Positions 17,741 through 26,112 of a stretch of 64,000 nucleotides of DNA are shown piece after piece; positions within the stretch are counted from its first letter, which is position 1; every line of letters starts with the position of its first letter. The position numbers were made by a program, and so were the translations under genes. The notes below the pieces were generated by a model, which saw nothing but the letters and a program-made list of their open reading frames with translations, made no database searches and was not told the DNA's origin. Source of the DNA: UBA5216 sp043743335 (GTDB taxonomy: Bacteria; Pseudomonadota; Gammaproteobacteria; Burkholderiales; SG8-41); contig JAYTWR010000127.1 of NCBI GenBank assembly GCA_043743335.1, positions 39,920 through 103,919 on the forward strand, written 5' to 3'.

Positions 17741-19566
17741 TATTTAGCACTCCACCAACTGCGCAATACCCAATCTTCCGGTTGGTAATACTGTGGCGCT
17801 ACGGATGGCAGCTCAAACTTGCCCGCACGGTACGACACACGAAAGCCCTCCGCATACCACTGCGGCACGACATAGTGCCCGTGACGCAACACACGATCCA
17901 GCGCACGCAAACGCGCAATCAACTCAGGCCGTGTGCGCGAGGCCACTGCCTGATCCAGCAGGTAATCGACGCTGGCATCTTTCACCCCAGTCATATTGCT
18001 GGAGCCCTGCGTATCCGCAGACTTGGAGCCAAAACGATCCAGCAACTCACTGCCCGGCGCTTCAGAGCCGCGTATGCGCGCCGTGGTGAGATCAAAATCA
18101 AACACGTCCCAGCGCTTTTGTATCAGCGCAAAATCCGCGCGCCGGTAACGCGCGTCTATCCCCAGCTTAGCCAAAGCCTGCACAAAAGGCCCGAACGTGC
18201 GATCACCACTGCCGCCATCAAGATATTCCATCACCAGCGGCTCACCCTTGGCGTTGCGCAGCGCGCCGTCGCGATACGTCCAGCCCGCCCCTTCCAGTAA
18301 AGCCTTGGCCTTGCGCAAATTCCCGCGCAGGCTGTCCGGGGCAGCAGTGGACGGGGGCAACGGCACAGGCTCAGAGAATATTTTCGCGGGGAGCTTGTCG
18401 CGTATCGGCTCCAGCACCAGCAACTCATCAACACCAGGCAAGCCCTTGGCCTCAAAATCACTGCCGACAAAAAAGCCGCGGATGCGCGCATAGGAGTTGT
18501 AGAACAACTGGCGATTCATCCATTCATAATCCATCGCCAGCGTAATCGCCTCGCGCACGCGCGGGTCTTTGAAATGGTCACGCCGCGTGTTGAATAAATA
18601 GCCCTGAAAATCACCGGCATTCTTCGACTTTAAGTGCGTGCGTATGAGTTCACCGCTGTCGAATTTTTTGCCGGTCATGGTGCGCGCCCAATCGCGCGCT
18701 GAGAAAATTTGGATGTAATCAAACTCCCCCGCCTTGAACGCTTCGGTCTGCGCGGTGGTGTCCTTGTATATTTTGAAATTGATACGGTCAAAGTTGAACA
18801 TGCCCCGCCGCACATTCAAATCACGCGCCCAATAGTTGGGGTCACGGTCATAGGAGATATCGCGCCCAAAGTTCATGCGGCCTATTTTGTAGGGGCCACT
18901 GGCGATGGGCTTATCGGAAATCACCTGATCAAATGGCTTGCCCGCGCCCCACGCCTTGCTAAACACCGGCAACCCGCCCACCAGCAGTGGCAGCTCCGCG
19001 CTGGCGCGCTTGAAGTCAAAACGCACGCTGCGTTCATCCAACACCACGGCTTGTTTAACATCGCCAAACACCACCCGGTACTGCGGCGCTGCCGCCTTGC
19101 TCATCAAGGTGTCGAAGGCATGTTTAACGTCAACGGCAGTGACCGGCGAGCCATTGTGAAACCTAGCTTTGGGGTTAAGGCGAAACGTGACAGACAGCAA
19201 GTCATCCGCCACCTCGATATCTTCTGCCAGCAAGCCGTATGCCGTATTGGGCTCATCGTAGGTGCCGGTCATCAGCGTCTCAAACATCAACATGCTGAGA
19301 CCCGGCGCTGCGGCGCCCTTTAGCGTGAACGGGTTGAACTTATCGAAATTGGTGAGGCGTGTGGGTGCCACCAGCGCGATCTCGCCACGCTTGGGTGCAT
19401 TCGGGTTAGCCCATTCGAAATTAAAAAATTCTTTCGGATACTTGATGTCACCAAACTGCGCATACGCATGGGCGGCATGGGCAACAGAGGCTGCACCGGC
19501 ACTGTGGGCCGCCAGCAGCGCCACGCACAGCACCACGCACAGCAGAAAACGGCAGAGACTAATCAC
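17740..19566 (-). CDS. yejA: Periplasmic peptide-binding protein (YejA type)
   Basis: This is a family 5 extracellular solute-binding protein of 608 residues with a Sec signal peptide (LCRFLLCVVLCVALLAAHSAG). Features include EWANPNAPKRGEIALVAPT near the mature N-terminus, LLAEDIEVADDLLSVTFRLNPKARFHNGSPVTAVDV, typical of YejA/OppA proteins (quoted only in part as RLNPKARFHNGSPVTA), and REAITLAMDYEWMNRQLFY. It delivers oligopeptides to YejB-YejE-YejF. The start overlaps the upstream double-ATPase gene by four bases. Confidence 0.92.
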   Translation of the reverse strand: MISLCRFLLCVVLCVALLAAHSAGAASVAHAAHAYAQFGDIKYPKEFFNFEWANPNAPKRGEIALVAPTRLTNFDKFNPFTLKGAAAPGLSMLMFETLMTGTYDEPNTAYGLLAEDIEVADDLLSVTFRLNPKARFHNGSPVTAVDVKHAFDTLMSKAAAPQYRVVFGDVKQAVVLDERSVRFDFKRASAELPLLVGGLPVFSKAWGAGKPFDQVISDKPIASGPYKIGRMNFGRDISYDRDPNYWARDLNVRRGMFNFDRINFKIYKDTTAQTEAFKAGEFDYIQIFSARDWARTMTGKKFDSGELIRTHLKSKNAGDFQGYLFNTRRDHFKDPRVREAITLAMDYEWMNRQLFYNSYARIRGFFVGSDFEAKGLPGVDELLVLEPIRDKLPAKIFSEPVPLPPSTAAPDSLRGNLRKAKALLEGAGWTYRDGALRNAKGEPLVMEYLDGGSGDRTFGPFVQALAKLGIDARYRRADFALIQKRWDVFDFDLTTARIRGSEAPGSELLDRFGSKSADTQGSSNMTGVKDASVDYLLDQAVASRTRPELIARLRALDRVLRHGHYVVPQWYAEGFRVSYRAGKFELPSVAPQYYQPEDWVLRSWWSAK

Positions 19567-21254
19567 ACACGCACCCGAGGAATTGCGCTAAGTAATTGTT
19601 TTGTATAGGTATTTTGTGGATCAGCATACAACGCATCGGCATCACCCATTTCGACGACTTCGCCGTCTTTCATCACCATCACGTCGTCGGACATGTATTT
19701 CACCACCGCCAAATCGTGCGAAATAAAGATGTAGCTCATGCCGAATTCGTCCTGCAAGTCCTGCAACAGATTGAGCAATTGAGCCTGCACCGACAAATCC
19801 AGCGCCGACACGGCCTCATCGCAAATCAACACATCCGGCTGCATGGTCAAGCAGCGCGCAATCGCGATGCGCTGGCGCTGACCGCCAGAGAATTCGTGAG
19901 GATACTTGAAGAACGCCGATTCCGGCAGCCCCGTTTTGCGTAAGAGTTCTTTCGCCAGAACTACGCGCTCCGCTTCGTTTGCGCCGATACCATGAATCTG
20001 CATCGGCTCCAGCAGGATTTGGCCCGCCGTAAAACGTGGATTGAGCGCGGCATACGGGTTTTGAAACACGATCTGTATGCGCCGCTTGTAGGGCATCGCT
20101 TCACTCGCCGACAACTTCAGCAAGTCGCGCCCGTCAAACACCGCGCTACCGCCCGACGCCGGTGTCAACCGCATCAGCGCCAACGCCATGGTGGTTTTGC
20201 CGCAGCCGGATTCACCCACCACGCCCAGTGTTTTGCCCTTGGCGAGCCTGAACGAGGCCCCCTTTAACGCCACAAATTCGCGCTTGCGGAGCAGGCCCTC
20301 ACGAAACTCAAAGCTTTTCGAAAGCCCATTCACTTCCAGCACCGTGGCGGCGTCGCCCCGTCCCCCACGCGGCTTTTCAGCGGCGTTGCCGGCCACGCTT
20401 TTGCCGCCCAGAAAATCCTCCACTACCGGCAAACGCAGCGGACGCCGGTCAAGCGGCGGTCGGCAGGCCAGCAAGGCTTTGGTGTAAGCGTCCTGCGGTG
20501 CGGAAAATAGCCTCGCCACCGCGCCTTGTTCGCGCACTTCACCATCGCGCATGACTACCACGCGATCCGCCACCTCAGCCACCAGCCCGAGATCGTGCGT
20601 AATGAACAGCATGGCCATCTGACGTCGTTTCTGCAGATCGGAAAGTAACGCAAGTATTTGTTTTTGAACGGTAACATCCAGCGCCGTCGTGGGCTCATCG
20701 GCGATCAGCAGACGCGGCTCGCAGGCAATAGCCATGGCAATCATTACGCGCTGTTGCTGCCCACCGGACAGTTGATGCGGGTACGCGTCCATACGCGTTT
20801 CGGTCTGCGGAATGCCCACCTCTTTCAGCAATTCGATGGCGCGCGCACGCGCCCCCCTGCGGTGCAGACCCAAGTGTTTTTTCAGCACCTCCATCAATTG
20901 AAAACCGATACTGAATACCGGATTCAGCGAACTCATCGGCTCCTGAAAGACCATCGAAATTTCCGCGCCGCGCAATGCGGTCATTTCACGGGCCGTGAGG
21001 CGCAACAGGTCGCGGTTGCGGTAGGTGATGGCGCTGTCCGGCCCCACGTCGGCGTTCGCCTTGGGCAGCAGGCCGATCACCGCCAGTGCGCTGACGGATT
21101 TGCCGCTGCCAGATTCACCTACCAGAGCAACGGTCTCGTTCTCGGCCACTTCAAAACTTACGCCCTTGACGGCATGCAGGAGCACGCCATCGTCGAGCCT
21201 GAAATCGACGGCCAGATTGCGTACGCTGAGCAAGGGTTCGAGGGATTTCATCAT
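19563..21254 (-). CDS. Peptide ABC transporter, double ATPase of the first importer
   Basis: The 563-residue protein has two ABC domains: GESGSGKSVSALAVIG, LSGGQQQRVMIAMA and LLIADEPTTALD in the first half; GESGCGKTTMALALM, FSGGQRQRIAIARCL and VLICDEAVSALD in the second. The second Walker B has Glu-Ala in place of Glu-Pro after Asp. It serves the upstream permease pair and receptor. A 121-base gap separates it from the permease gene, the only sizeable gap in the operon; GGTGA lies before the ATGATG start. AT-rich patches at 19589 and 20651 resemble the dispersed repeat. Confidence 0.92.
   Translation of the reverse strand: MMKSLEPLLSVRNLAVDFRLDDGVLLHAVKGVSFEVAENETVALVGESGSGKSVSALAVIGLLPKANADVGPDSAITYRNRDLLRLTAREMTALRGAEISMVFQEPMSSLNPVFSIGFQLMEVLKKHLGLHRRGARARAIELLKEVGIPQTETRMDAYPHQLSGGQQQRVMIAMAIACEPRLLIADEPTTALDVTVQKQILALLSDLQKRRQMAMLFITHDLGLVAEVADRVVVMRDGEVREQGAVARLFSAPQDAYTKALLACRPPLDRRPLRLPVVEDFLGGKSVAGNAAEKPRGGRGDAATVLEVNGLSKSFEFREGLLRKREFVALKGASFRLAKGKTLGVVGESGCGKTTMALALMRLTPASGGSAVFDGRDLLKLSASEAMPYKRRIQIVFQNPYAALNPRFTAGQILLEPMQIHGIGANEAERVVLAKELLRKTGLPESAFFKYPHEFSGGQRQRIAIARCLTMQPDVLICDEAVSALDLSVQAQLLNLLQDLQDEFGMSYIFISHDLAVVKYMSDDVMVMKDGEVVEMGDADALYADPQNTYTKQLLSAIPRVRV
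19589..19606 (-). repeat. Repeat-like sequence inside ABC ATPase gene (C-terminus)
   Basis: The minus strand reads ATACAAAACAATTACTTA, 13 of 18 matches (better if one gap is allowed). It codes for YTKQLL near the end of the protein, using the codons TTA and CTT, unlike the surrounding GC-rich codons. Weak on its own. Confidence 0.35.
20651..20668 (-). repeat. Repeat-like sequence inside ABC ATPase gene (middle)
   Basis: The minus strand reads TTCAAAAACAAATACTTG, 13 of 18 matches, encoding QKQIL, a segment conserved in the family, with the rare codons ATA and CTT. It may be chance, although yejF has a similar AT-rich patch at the equivalent place (15073-15090). Confidence 0.3.
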
Positions 21255-21375
21255 CAGTTCACCAGCCGCATTCGCTGAACTGTCGTCAGGCCAGCGGAAC
21301 AGGGCAGCAAGATGGCGTCATCTAAGGCGAAGACTGTGACACAGGCCATGCCGCGTGTAGCGCTACCGCGTCGCG

Positions 21376-22404
21376 TCATTGCAGCCTCGGATCCAGTGCA
21401 TCGCGCAAGGCATCGGTAAACAAACTGAATGCCGTGACCAGCACCGCCATTGCTGCGGTGGCCGCCGCAAGCTGCCACCATTTCCCGAGAATCAACTCGG
21501 ACTGCGATTCATTGAGCATGCTGCCCCACGACACCGTATCCACGCCCACGCCAAAGCCCAAAAAGCTCAGGATGACTTCCATCTTGATAAACAGCACCAC
21601 ATGCAGCGATAACTGTACCAATACCACATGGCTCACGTTGGGGAAAATATGCACGAACATGCGGCGCAGGTTTGAAGCGCCTACTGCGTCCGCCGCCAGC
21701 ACATACGCCCGTGTGCGATGCTTGAGATATTCTGCTCGCACCAGCCGGAATATGCCTGTCCAACCGGTCAAGCCCAAAATCAGAATCACCGTTACTGTGC
21801 CTTTCTGATTTAGCACCGCCGCAATCGCCAGTACCAGCAGCAGATAGGGAATCGATGTAAATACGCTGTACACCCAATTCAGCACATCATCGACACGTCC
21901 ACCGTAGTAACCGGCATAAGCCCCCATTAGCGTGGCTAAGGTAACGGCGAGCAACGCCGCAATCAGGCCCACAATCATCGAAGTCTCGGTGCCCTTAACC
22001 GCTTTTTTCAGCACATCGCGCCCCCACTTGTCGCCGCCCAGCGGCAAGGTCGTGGCTCTGGGCGGCTCGGCGGGCGCAGCGGCAAGGCCTTTGCGCAGCT
22101 CGCGGATCACGTCCGCCAGCGGATCGACGATGCCCGGCTCGGCAGTGGCGACGCCCACGATTGTTTGCTGGGGCGAAATAGCAGCCGGCTGCTCCGTCGT
22201 ACCTACAAAACCAGGGGGTGCGTAATTCAGCCCGGCTTCGCGCGCCCAATCCGCCGCCACCCAACCCAGCGCCGCAGCGATCACAATCGCCAGATACAAA
22301 CCCACAATCAGCAGCGACACCATACCCACACGGTCGCGCCGCAGCCGTCGGCAAGCCAGCGTCCACAGACCTGCAGAAACATTCGGGGCGTGCGTGGCGC
22401 TCAT
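21376..22404 (-). CDS. Peptide ABC transporter permease (DppC/OppC type)
   Basis: The inner-membrane protein of 342 residues has an N-terminal helix (MVSLLIVGLYLAIVIAAALGWVA), the family loop PLGGDKWGRDVLKKAVKGTETSMIVG, and the coupling motif EYLKHRTRAYVLAADAVGASN. The C-terminus SLFTDALRDALDPRLQ is standard. It pairs with the permease encoded just upstream, overlapping it by four bases. The periplasmic loop after the first helix is long (about 90 residues) and Pro/Ala-rich. Confidence 0.92.
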   Translation of the reverse strand: MSATHAPNVSAGLWTLACRRLRRDRVGMVSLLIVGLYLAIVIAAALGWVAADWAREAGLNYAPPGFVGTTEQPAAISPQQTIVGVATAEPGIVDPLADVIRELRKGLAAAPAEPPRATTLPLGGDKWGRDVLKKAVKGTETSMIVGLIAALLAVTLATLMGAYAGYYGGRVDDVLNWVYSVFTSIPYLLLVLAIAAVLNQKGTVTVILILGLTGWTGIFRLVRAEYLKHRTRAYVLAADAVGASNLRRMFVHIFPNVSHVVLVQLSLHVVLFIKMEVILSFLGFGVGVDTVSWGSMLNESQSELILGKWWQLAAATAAMAVLVTAFSLFTDALRDALDPRLQ

Positions 22405-23339
22405 TTGAGCTGCACCCGCGGGTCGATGACCTTGTACAAAATATCCGTCAGCAAATTAATGACCAGCGTCGCCATCGCCACATATATCGTCACCGCTTTA
22501 ATCAAGGGAAAGTCGCTGCGCTCCACCGCCAGCAGCACTTCGCGGCCGATGCCCGGTATGGAAAAAAACCGCTCAATCAAAAATGCCCCGGCCAGTAGCG
22601 CCGGAATTTGAATCATGACATTGGTCACCACCGGAATCGCAGCATTGCGCAGCACATGCACGCCCATCACACGCGCTTCGCTCAAGCCCTTGGCGCGCGC
22701 CGTGCGCACGTAATCCTGATTCATTTCGTCGAGGAAAAATGTACGGTAAAGCCGCGTGTCCGGTGCCAGCGACACCGCCACGCCCACCAAAATGGGCAAC
22801 GCACTGAATTTCACCAGATTGGTGACCACATCCTGCCCCCATCCCTGCACCGGAAACCAGCCAAGTTGATAGGCAAAAACATACTGAAAAACAATGATAT
22901 ACACCAAAATACTGATGGACTGCCCTACCGTGCAGCCGATCATGATGGCGCGATCCGTCCATGAGCCGCGCCAGTACGCCACCAGTAGCGCCAGGCCCAT
23001 CGACAGCAGGGTGCCAATCAACAGCATCGGCACCAGCACGGTCAGCGACGGCACAAGCCGTGTAGCAAATATCGCCGACACTTTTTCATTGGTGGACCAG
23101 CTCACACCAAAATCGCCAGTAACGATTTGCGTGAGGAATATCCACAGTTGCACGTAGTAAGGCTGATCAATGCCCAGTTGCCGACGAATATTTTCGATTT
23201 GCTCCGGGTTGGACATCTTGCCCGCCAGCAGGTACGCCGGATCGCCGCCGATCCAGTTGAACAAAATAAATACCAGCAGCACCACGCCCAGCAGGGTCGG
23301 CACAAACTGCAACAGGCGACGGAGTATGTAGGCCGCCAT
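22401..23339 (-). CDS. Peptide ABC transporter permease (DppB/OppB type)
   Basis: The 312-residue membrane protein begins YILRRLLQFVPTLLGVVLLVFILFNW, the DppB family start, followed by GGDPAYLLAGKMSNPEQIENIR. The coupling loop DEMNQDYVRTARAKGLSEARV and the ending LTDILYKVIDPRVQLK confirm the family. The ATG overlaps the stop of the receptor gene upstream by one base. Confidence 0.93.
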   Translation of the reverse strand: MAAYILRRLLQFVPTLLGVVLLVFILFNWIGGDPAYLLAGKMSNPEQIENIRRQLGIDQPYYVQLWIFLTQIVTGDFGVSWSTNEKVSAIFATRLVPSLTVLVPMLLIGTLLSMGLALLVAYWRGSWTDRAIMIGCTVGQSISILVYIIVFQYVFAYQLGWFPVQGWGQDVVTNLVKFSALPILVGVAVSLAPDTRLYRTFFLDEMNQDYVRTARAKGLSEARVMGVHVLRNAAIPVVTNVMIQIPALLAGAFLIERFFSIPGIGREVLLAVERSDFPLIKAVTIYVAMATLVINLLTDILYKVIDPRVQLK

Positions 23340-25165
23340 CAGCGTGGATCCATATCCATATACAAAAACTCGTGCGCAAACACCGGGTGTTTTTTGTAGC
23401 CCACCACATAGGGCTGCACCAGCACATTGCGATAACGGCTATCCGTCACCAGCCACACGGAATCCGCTTCCATCTGGCGCGCCATCTCGCGATAAAGCTG
23501 ATTGCGCTCGGCACCGTGCGGCAGGCGACGCGATTTTTCGTAGCGCGCGTCAAACGCCGCCGAGCGGTAACACGCGGAGTTTGTCTGCCCCGAATTCGGG
23601 CCATACAGCAACTGCATGAAATTGTCGCCGTCCGGGTAATCGGCGATCCACGCGGCGTGCCGCATCGTCACCCGGCACTGATCGGCCAGTTTGTTGATTT
23701 CGGCGAAGCGCTCTTTGCGGATTTCCACGCGCACGCCGATTCGATCCAATGAGCGTTTCATCAATTCATCAAATTGCCGGTCGCGTTCAGTGGGTAAGGA
23801 ATAGTATCGTAAAATCAATGACTTACCATCGGGATGCTGGCGGTAGCCATCGACGCCGCGCCGATAGCCGAATTTATCCAGCAAGGCATTGGCGAGACGC
23901 GGATCGTACGGGGTGCCTGAGACAAACTGCGGTTCATGCCCGGCAATATTCGGCGGAATCGGATACTGCGCGCGCACCGCCTGCCCCTTGCGGATGATTT
24001 TGATCTGATCATCTACGTTATACGCCATCGCCACCGCGCGCCGTAGCGCGATTTTCTCTGGGCTGAAACCGCCGAACGGATTGATCTCGTTGCCGATTTT
24101 CTCCTGCGTGTTCATGAACAGATAAATAATCTCCGGATCAACGCTGCGATCCATGCGTATGCCCAACGCCGTGAACGCGGGCGTCAGCTTGCCGTCGCCC
24201 GTCAGAAATTTGGGAGCGAGCTCCTCCAACTGGTACTCAATATCCGTTTCGCGCCGCTGAAACGCCAGCCAGCGGCTTTGCGCCTCGTCCATCACACTGA
24301 TTTCCACACGCTCGATTTGCGGCAGCTTCTTGCCCTTCATGCGCGCAGCGATTTGTTGATCCATCGGATCATCGCCCGCCTCGGCGTTCCACAAGACCTC
24401 ACGAAAATGCGCATTCTTTTCCAGCACCATCTTCGACGAGCGCACATAACGCGCCAGCGTGTAAGGCCCGCTGCCCACCGGATGCGCATTGGTGTCGTCA
24501 CCGTACGCCGCAATCGCTTCATGCGCCACGGCACCCACCATCGGAAACGCCAACACATGCGAAAAATTAAAATCCGTCTCGTTCAAGCGTATGCGCAGCG
24601 TGTAGCGGTCGGGCATTTCCAGGCCCGCCACCGAAGCGTCGTAATCAAAGCGTCCCGACTTTTTAGCCTCAGTCGCCAGCTTGTCGAGACCGACGATTTT
24701 GCCTTCGAACAAAAACGCATACGGCGAGCGGTTTTTCGGATCGAGAAAACGCTTGATGGAATAAGCGTAATCAGCCGCCACCAGCTCGCGCGCTTGCCCT
24801 TTGAAAGCAGGATCGTTGCTGAAACGGATACCGGACTTTAGCCGCAATGTATAAGTCTTGCCGCCATCGGTGACCTCTGGCAAACCAACAGCCGTGTTCG
24901 GTACCAACTTCGCCGGACGCGCCAGATAGTCGTAAGTCAGCATGGGATCGAATATCGCTGCGATCACAACACCCGAGTAATAATCGGCGACTTTGACCGG
25001 ATCGAAGCCCGTCTCCGCCGTTTGAAAGGTGAAGCGCAACACCTTGGCATGAGCAGTCGTCGTTCCCGCGCCGCCTTCTGGCGCAGATGATGGTGCAACG
25101 CGCTCACCGCAGCCCAGCAGGCCTGCAAGCCATACAACAGCAACGAAAACGCGAACGGTAGTCAT
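23339..25165 (-). CDS. Peptide-binding lipoprotein of the first ABC importer
   Basis: This is a family 5 solute-binding protein (OppA/DppA superfamily) of 608 residues, first gene of the operon. The start at 25165 gives a compact lipoprotein signal MTTVRVFVAVVWLAGLLGC with the lipid-attachment Cys at residue 19, so it is likely membrane-tethered, unlike the soluble YejA partner. VAADYAYSIKRFLDPKNRSPYAF and ALRRAVAMAYNVDDQIKII are typical of the fold. The in-frame ATG at 25222 would spoil the signal peptide. It is divergent from fabI with 91 bases between the starts. The codons for GKSLILRYY (23808-23825) include a repeat-like AT-rich stretch. Confidence 0.91.
   Translation of the reverse strand: MTTVRVFVAVVWLAGLLGCGERVAPSSAPEGGAGTTTAHAKVLRFTFQTAETGFDPVKVADYYSGVVIAAIFDPMLTYDYLARPAKLVPNTAVGLPEVTDGGKTYTLRLKSGIRFSNDPAFKGQARELVAADYAYSIKRFLDPKNRSPYAFLFEGKIVGLDKLATEAKKSGRFDYDASVAGLEMPDRYTLRIRLNETDFNFSHVLAFPMVGAVAHEAIAAYGDDTNAHPVGSGPYTLARYVRSSKMVLEKNAHFREVLWNAEAGDDPMDQQIAARMKGKKLPQIERVEISVMDEAQSRWLAFQRRETDIEYQLEELAPKFLTGDGKLTPAFTALGIRMDRSVDPEIIYLFMNTQEKIGNEINPFGGFSPEKIALRRAVAMAYNVDDQIKIIRKGQAVRAQYPIPPNIAGHEPQFVSGTPYDPRLANALLDKFGYRRGVDGYRQHPDGKSLILRYYSLPTERDRQFDELMKRSLDRIGVRVEIRKERFAEINKLADQCRVTMRHAAWIADYPDGDNFMQLLYGPNSGQTNSACYRSAAFDARYEKSRRLPHGAERNQLYREMARQMEADSVWLVTDSRYRNVLVQPYVVGYKKHPVFAHEFLYMDMDPR
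23808..23825 (+). repeat. Repeat-like sequence inside peptide-binding protein gene
   Basis: The plus strand reads CGTAAAATCAATGACTTA, 14 of 18 matches to the dispersed consensus, antisense to the gene. It encodes KSLIL. Confidence 0.4.
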
Positions 25166-25226
25166 GGCGCGCCAGTTTATCCGAAAGGCACGGCACGTGT
25201 GAGGGTCGCCGCCTTGGGGCAATTGG

Positions 25227-25232
25227 TATAAT
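25227..25232 (+). promoter_or_regulatory. Likely -10 element for fabI
   Basis: A perfect TATAAT lies 24 bases before the fabI start. No convincing -35 element is seen at the expected distance. A ribosome site AAAGGA is at 25245-25250. Confidence 0.5.
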
Positions 25233-25256
25233 CATCGCACAATCAAAGGAATCGCC

Positions 25257-26048
25257 ATGGCGCTGCTGCAAGACAAAAAAATCCTCATCACCGGTTTGTT
25301 GTCCAACCGCTCGATTGCTTACGGCATTGCGCGCGCGGCACATCGCGAAGGCGCAACGTTGGCCTTCACGTATCAGAGCGAAGAACTGAAAAATCGCGTG
25401 CTGGACCTGGCAAAAGACTTCGGCAGCGCGCCAGTGCTGCCATGCGATGTCGCTGACGATGCGCAAATCGCAAAACTGTTCGCCGACCTGCGTGGTCAGT
25501 GGGACGGGCTGGATGGCTTGGTGCATTCCATCGCCTTCGCCCCGCGCGAGGCGTTAAAGGGCGACCTGCTGGAAGGGCTGACGCGCGACGCCTTTCGCAT
25601 CGCCCATGATGTGAGTTCCTACAGCCTCGCGGCGCTCGCGAAAGGTGCGCTACCGCTGATGGAAAACCGTAAATCGGCCGTGCTCACGCTCACTTATCTG
25701 GGCGCGCAACGCTCTGTGCCGAATTACAACGTGATGGGGCTGGCCAAAGCCAGCCTCGAAGCCAATGTGCGTTACCTCGCACAAGGTCTCGGCCCCAAAG
25801 GCATCCGCGTCAACGGCATTTCAGCCGGGCCGATCAAAACGCTGGCGGCAGCAGGCATTGGCGGCTTTGGCAAAATTCTGAAATTTGTGGAAGAGAATGC
25901 ACCGCTGCGGCGCAACGTGACCATTGATGACGTGGGCAATGCCGCAGCGTTTCTCTTGTCCGATCTGGCCAGCGGGATTACCGGTGAAATCACCTACGTC
26001 GACGCCGGATTCAGCACCGTGGTGGGCGGCATGGGTGTTACTGCCTGA
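25257..26048 (+). CDS. fabI: Enoyl-[acyl-carrier-protein] reductase (NADH) FabI
   Basis: This enzyme of type II fatty acid synthesis reduces trans-2-enoyl-ACP. It is a 263-residue SDR-fold protein with the FabI-specific N-terminus KKILITGLLSNRSIAYGIA, the segment HSIAFAPREAL, and the catalytic Tyr-x6-Lys in NYNVMGLAK, preceded by LTYLGAQRSVPNY. The remote Ser and Gly residues of ISAGPIKTLAAAGI match FabI, the triclosan target. It has its own promoter and converges on ppiD, 64 bases away. Confidence 0.97.
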   Translation: MALLQDKKILITGLLSNRSIAYGIARAAHREGATLAFTYQSEELKNRVLDLAKDFGSAPVLPCDVADDAQIAKLFADLRGQWDGLDGLVHSIAFAPREALKGDLLEGLTRDAFRIAHDVSSYSLAALAKGALPLMENRKSAVLTLTYLGAQRSVPNYNVMGLAKASLEANVRYLAQGLGPKGIRVNGISAGPIKTLAAAGIGGFGKILKFVEENAPLRRNVTIDDVGNAAAFLLSDLASGITGEITYVDAGFSTVVGGMGVTA

Positions 26049-26112
26049 CGGTCTGCTGGCCTGACCGCCTGACGTGGCACGCTCCCCCGCAGGGGCGCGC
26101 CTGCGGCTGCGT

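Noticed and set aside
26087..26106. Hairpin CCGCAGG-N6-CCTGCGG between fabI and ppiD as a terminator
   Set aside because: The stem is good but no T-tract follows on either strand.
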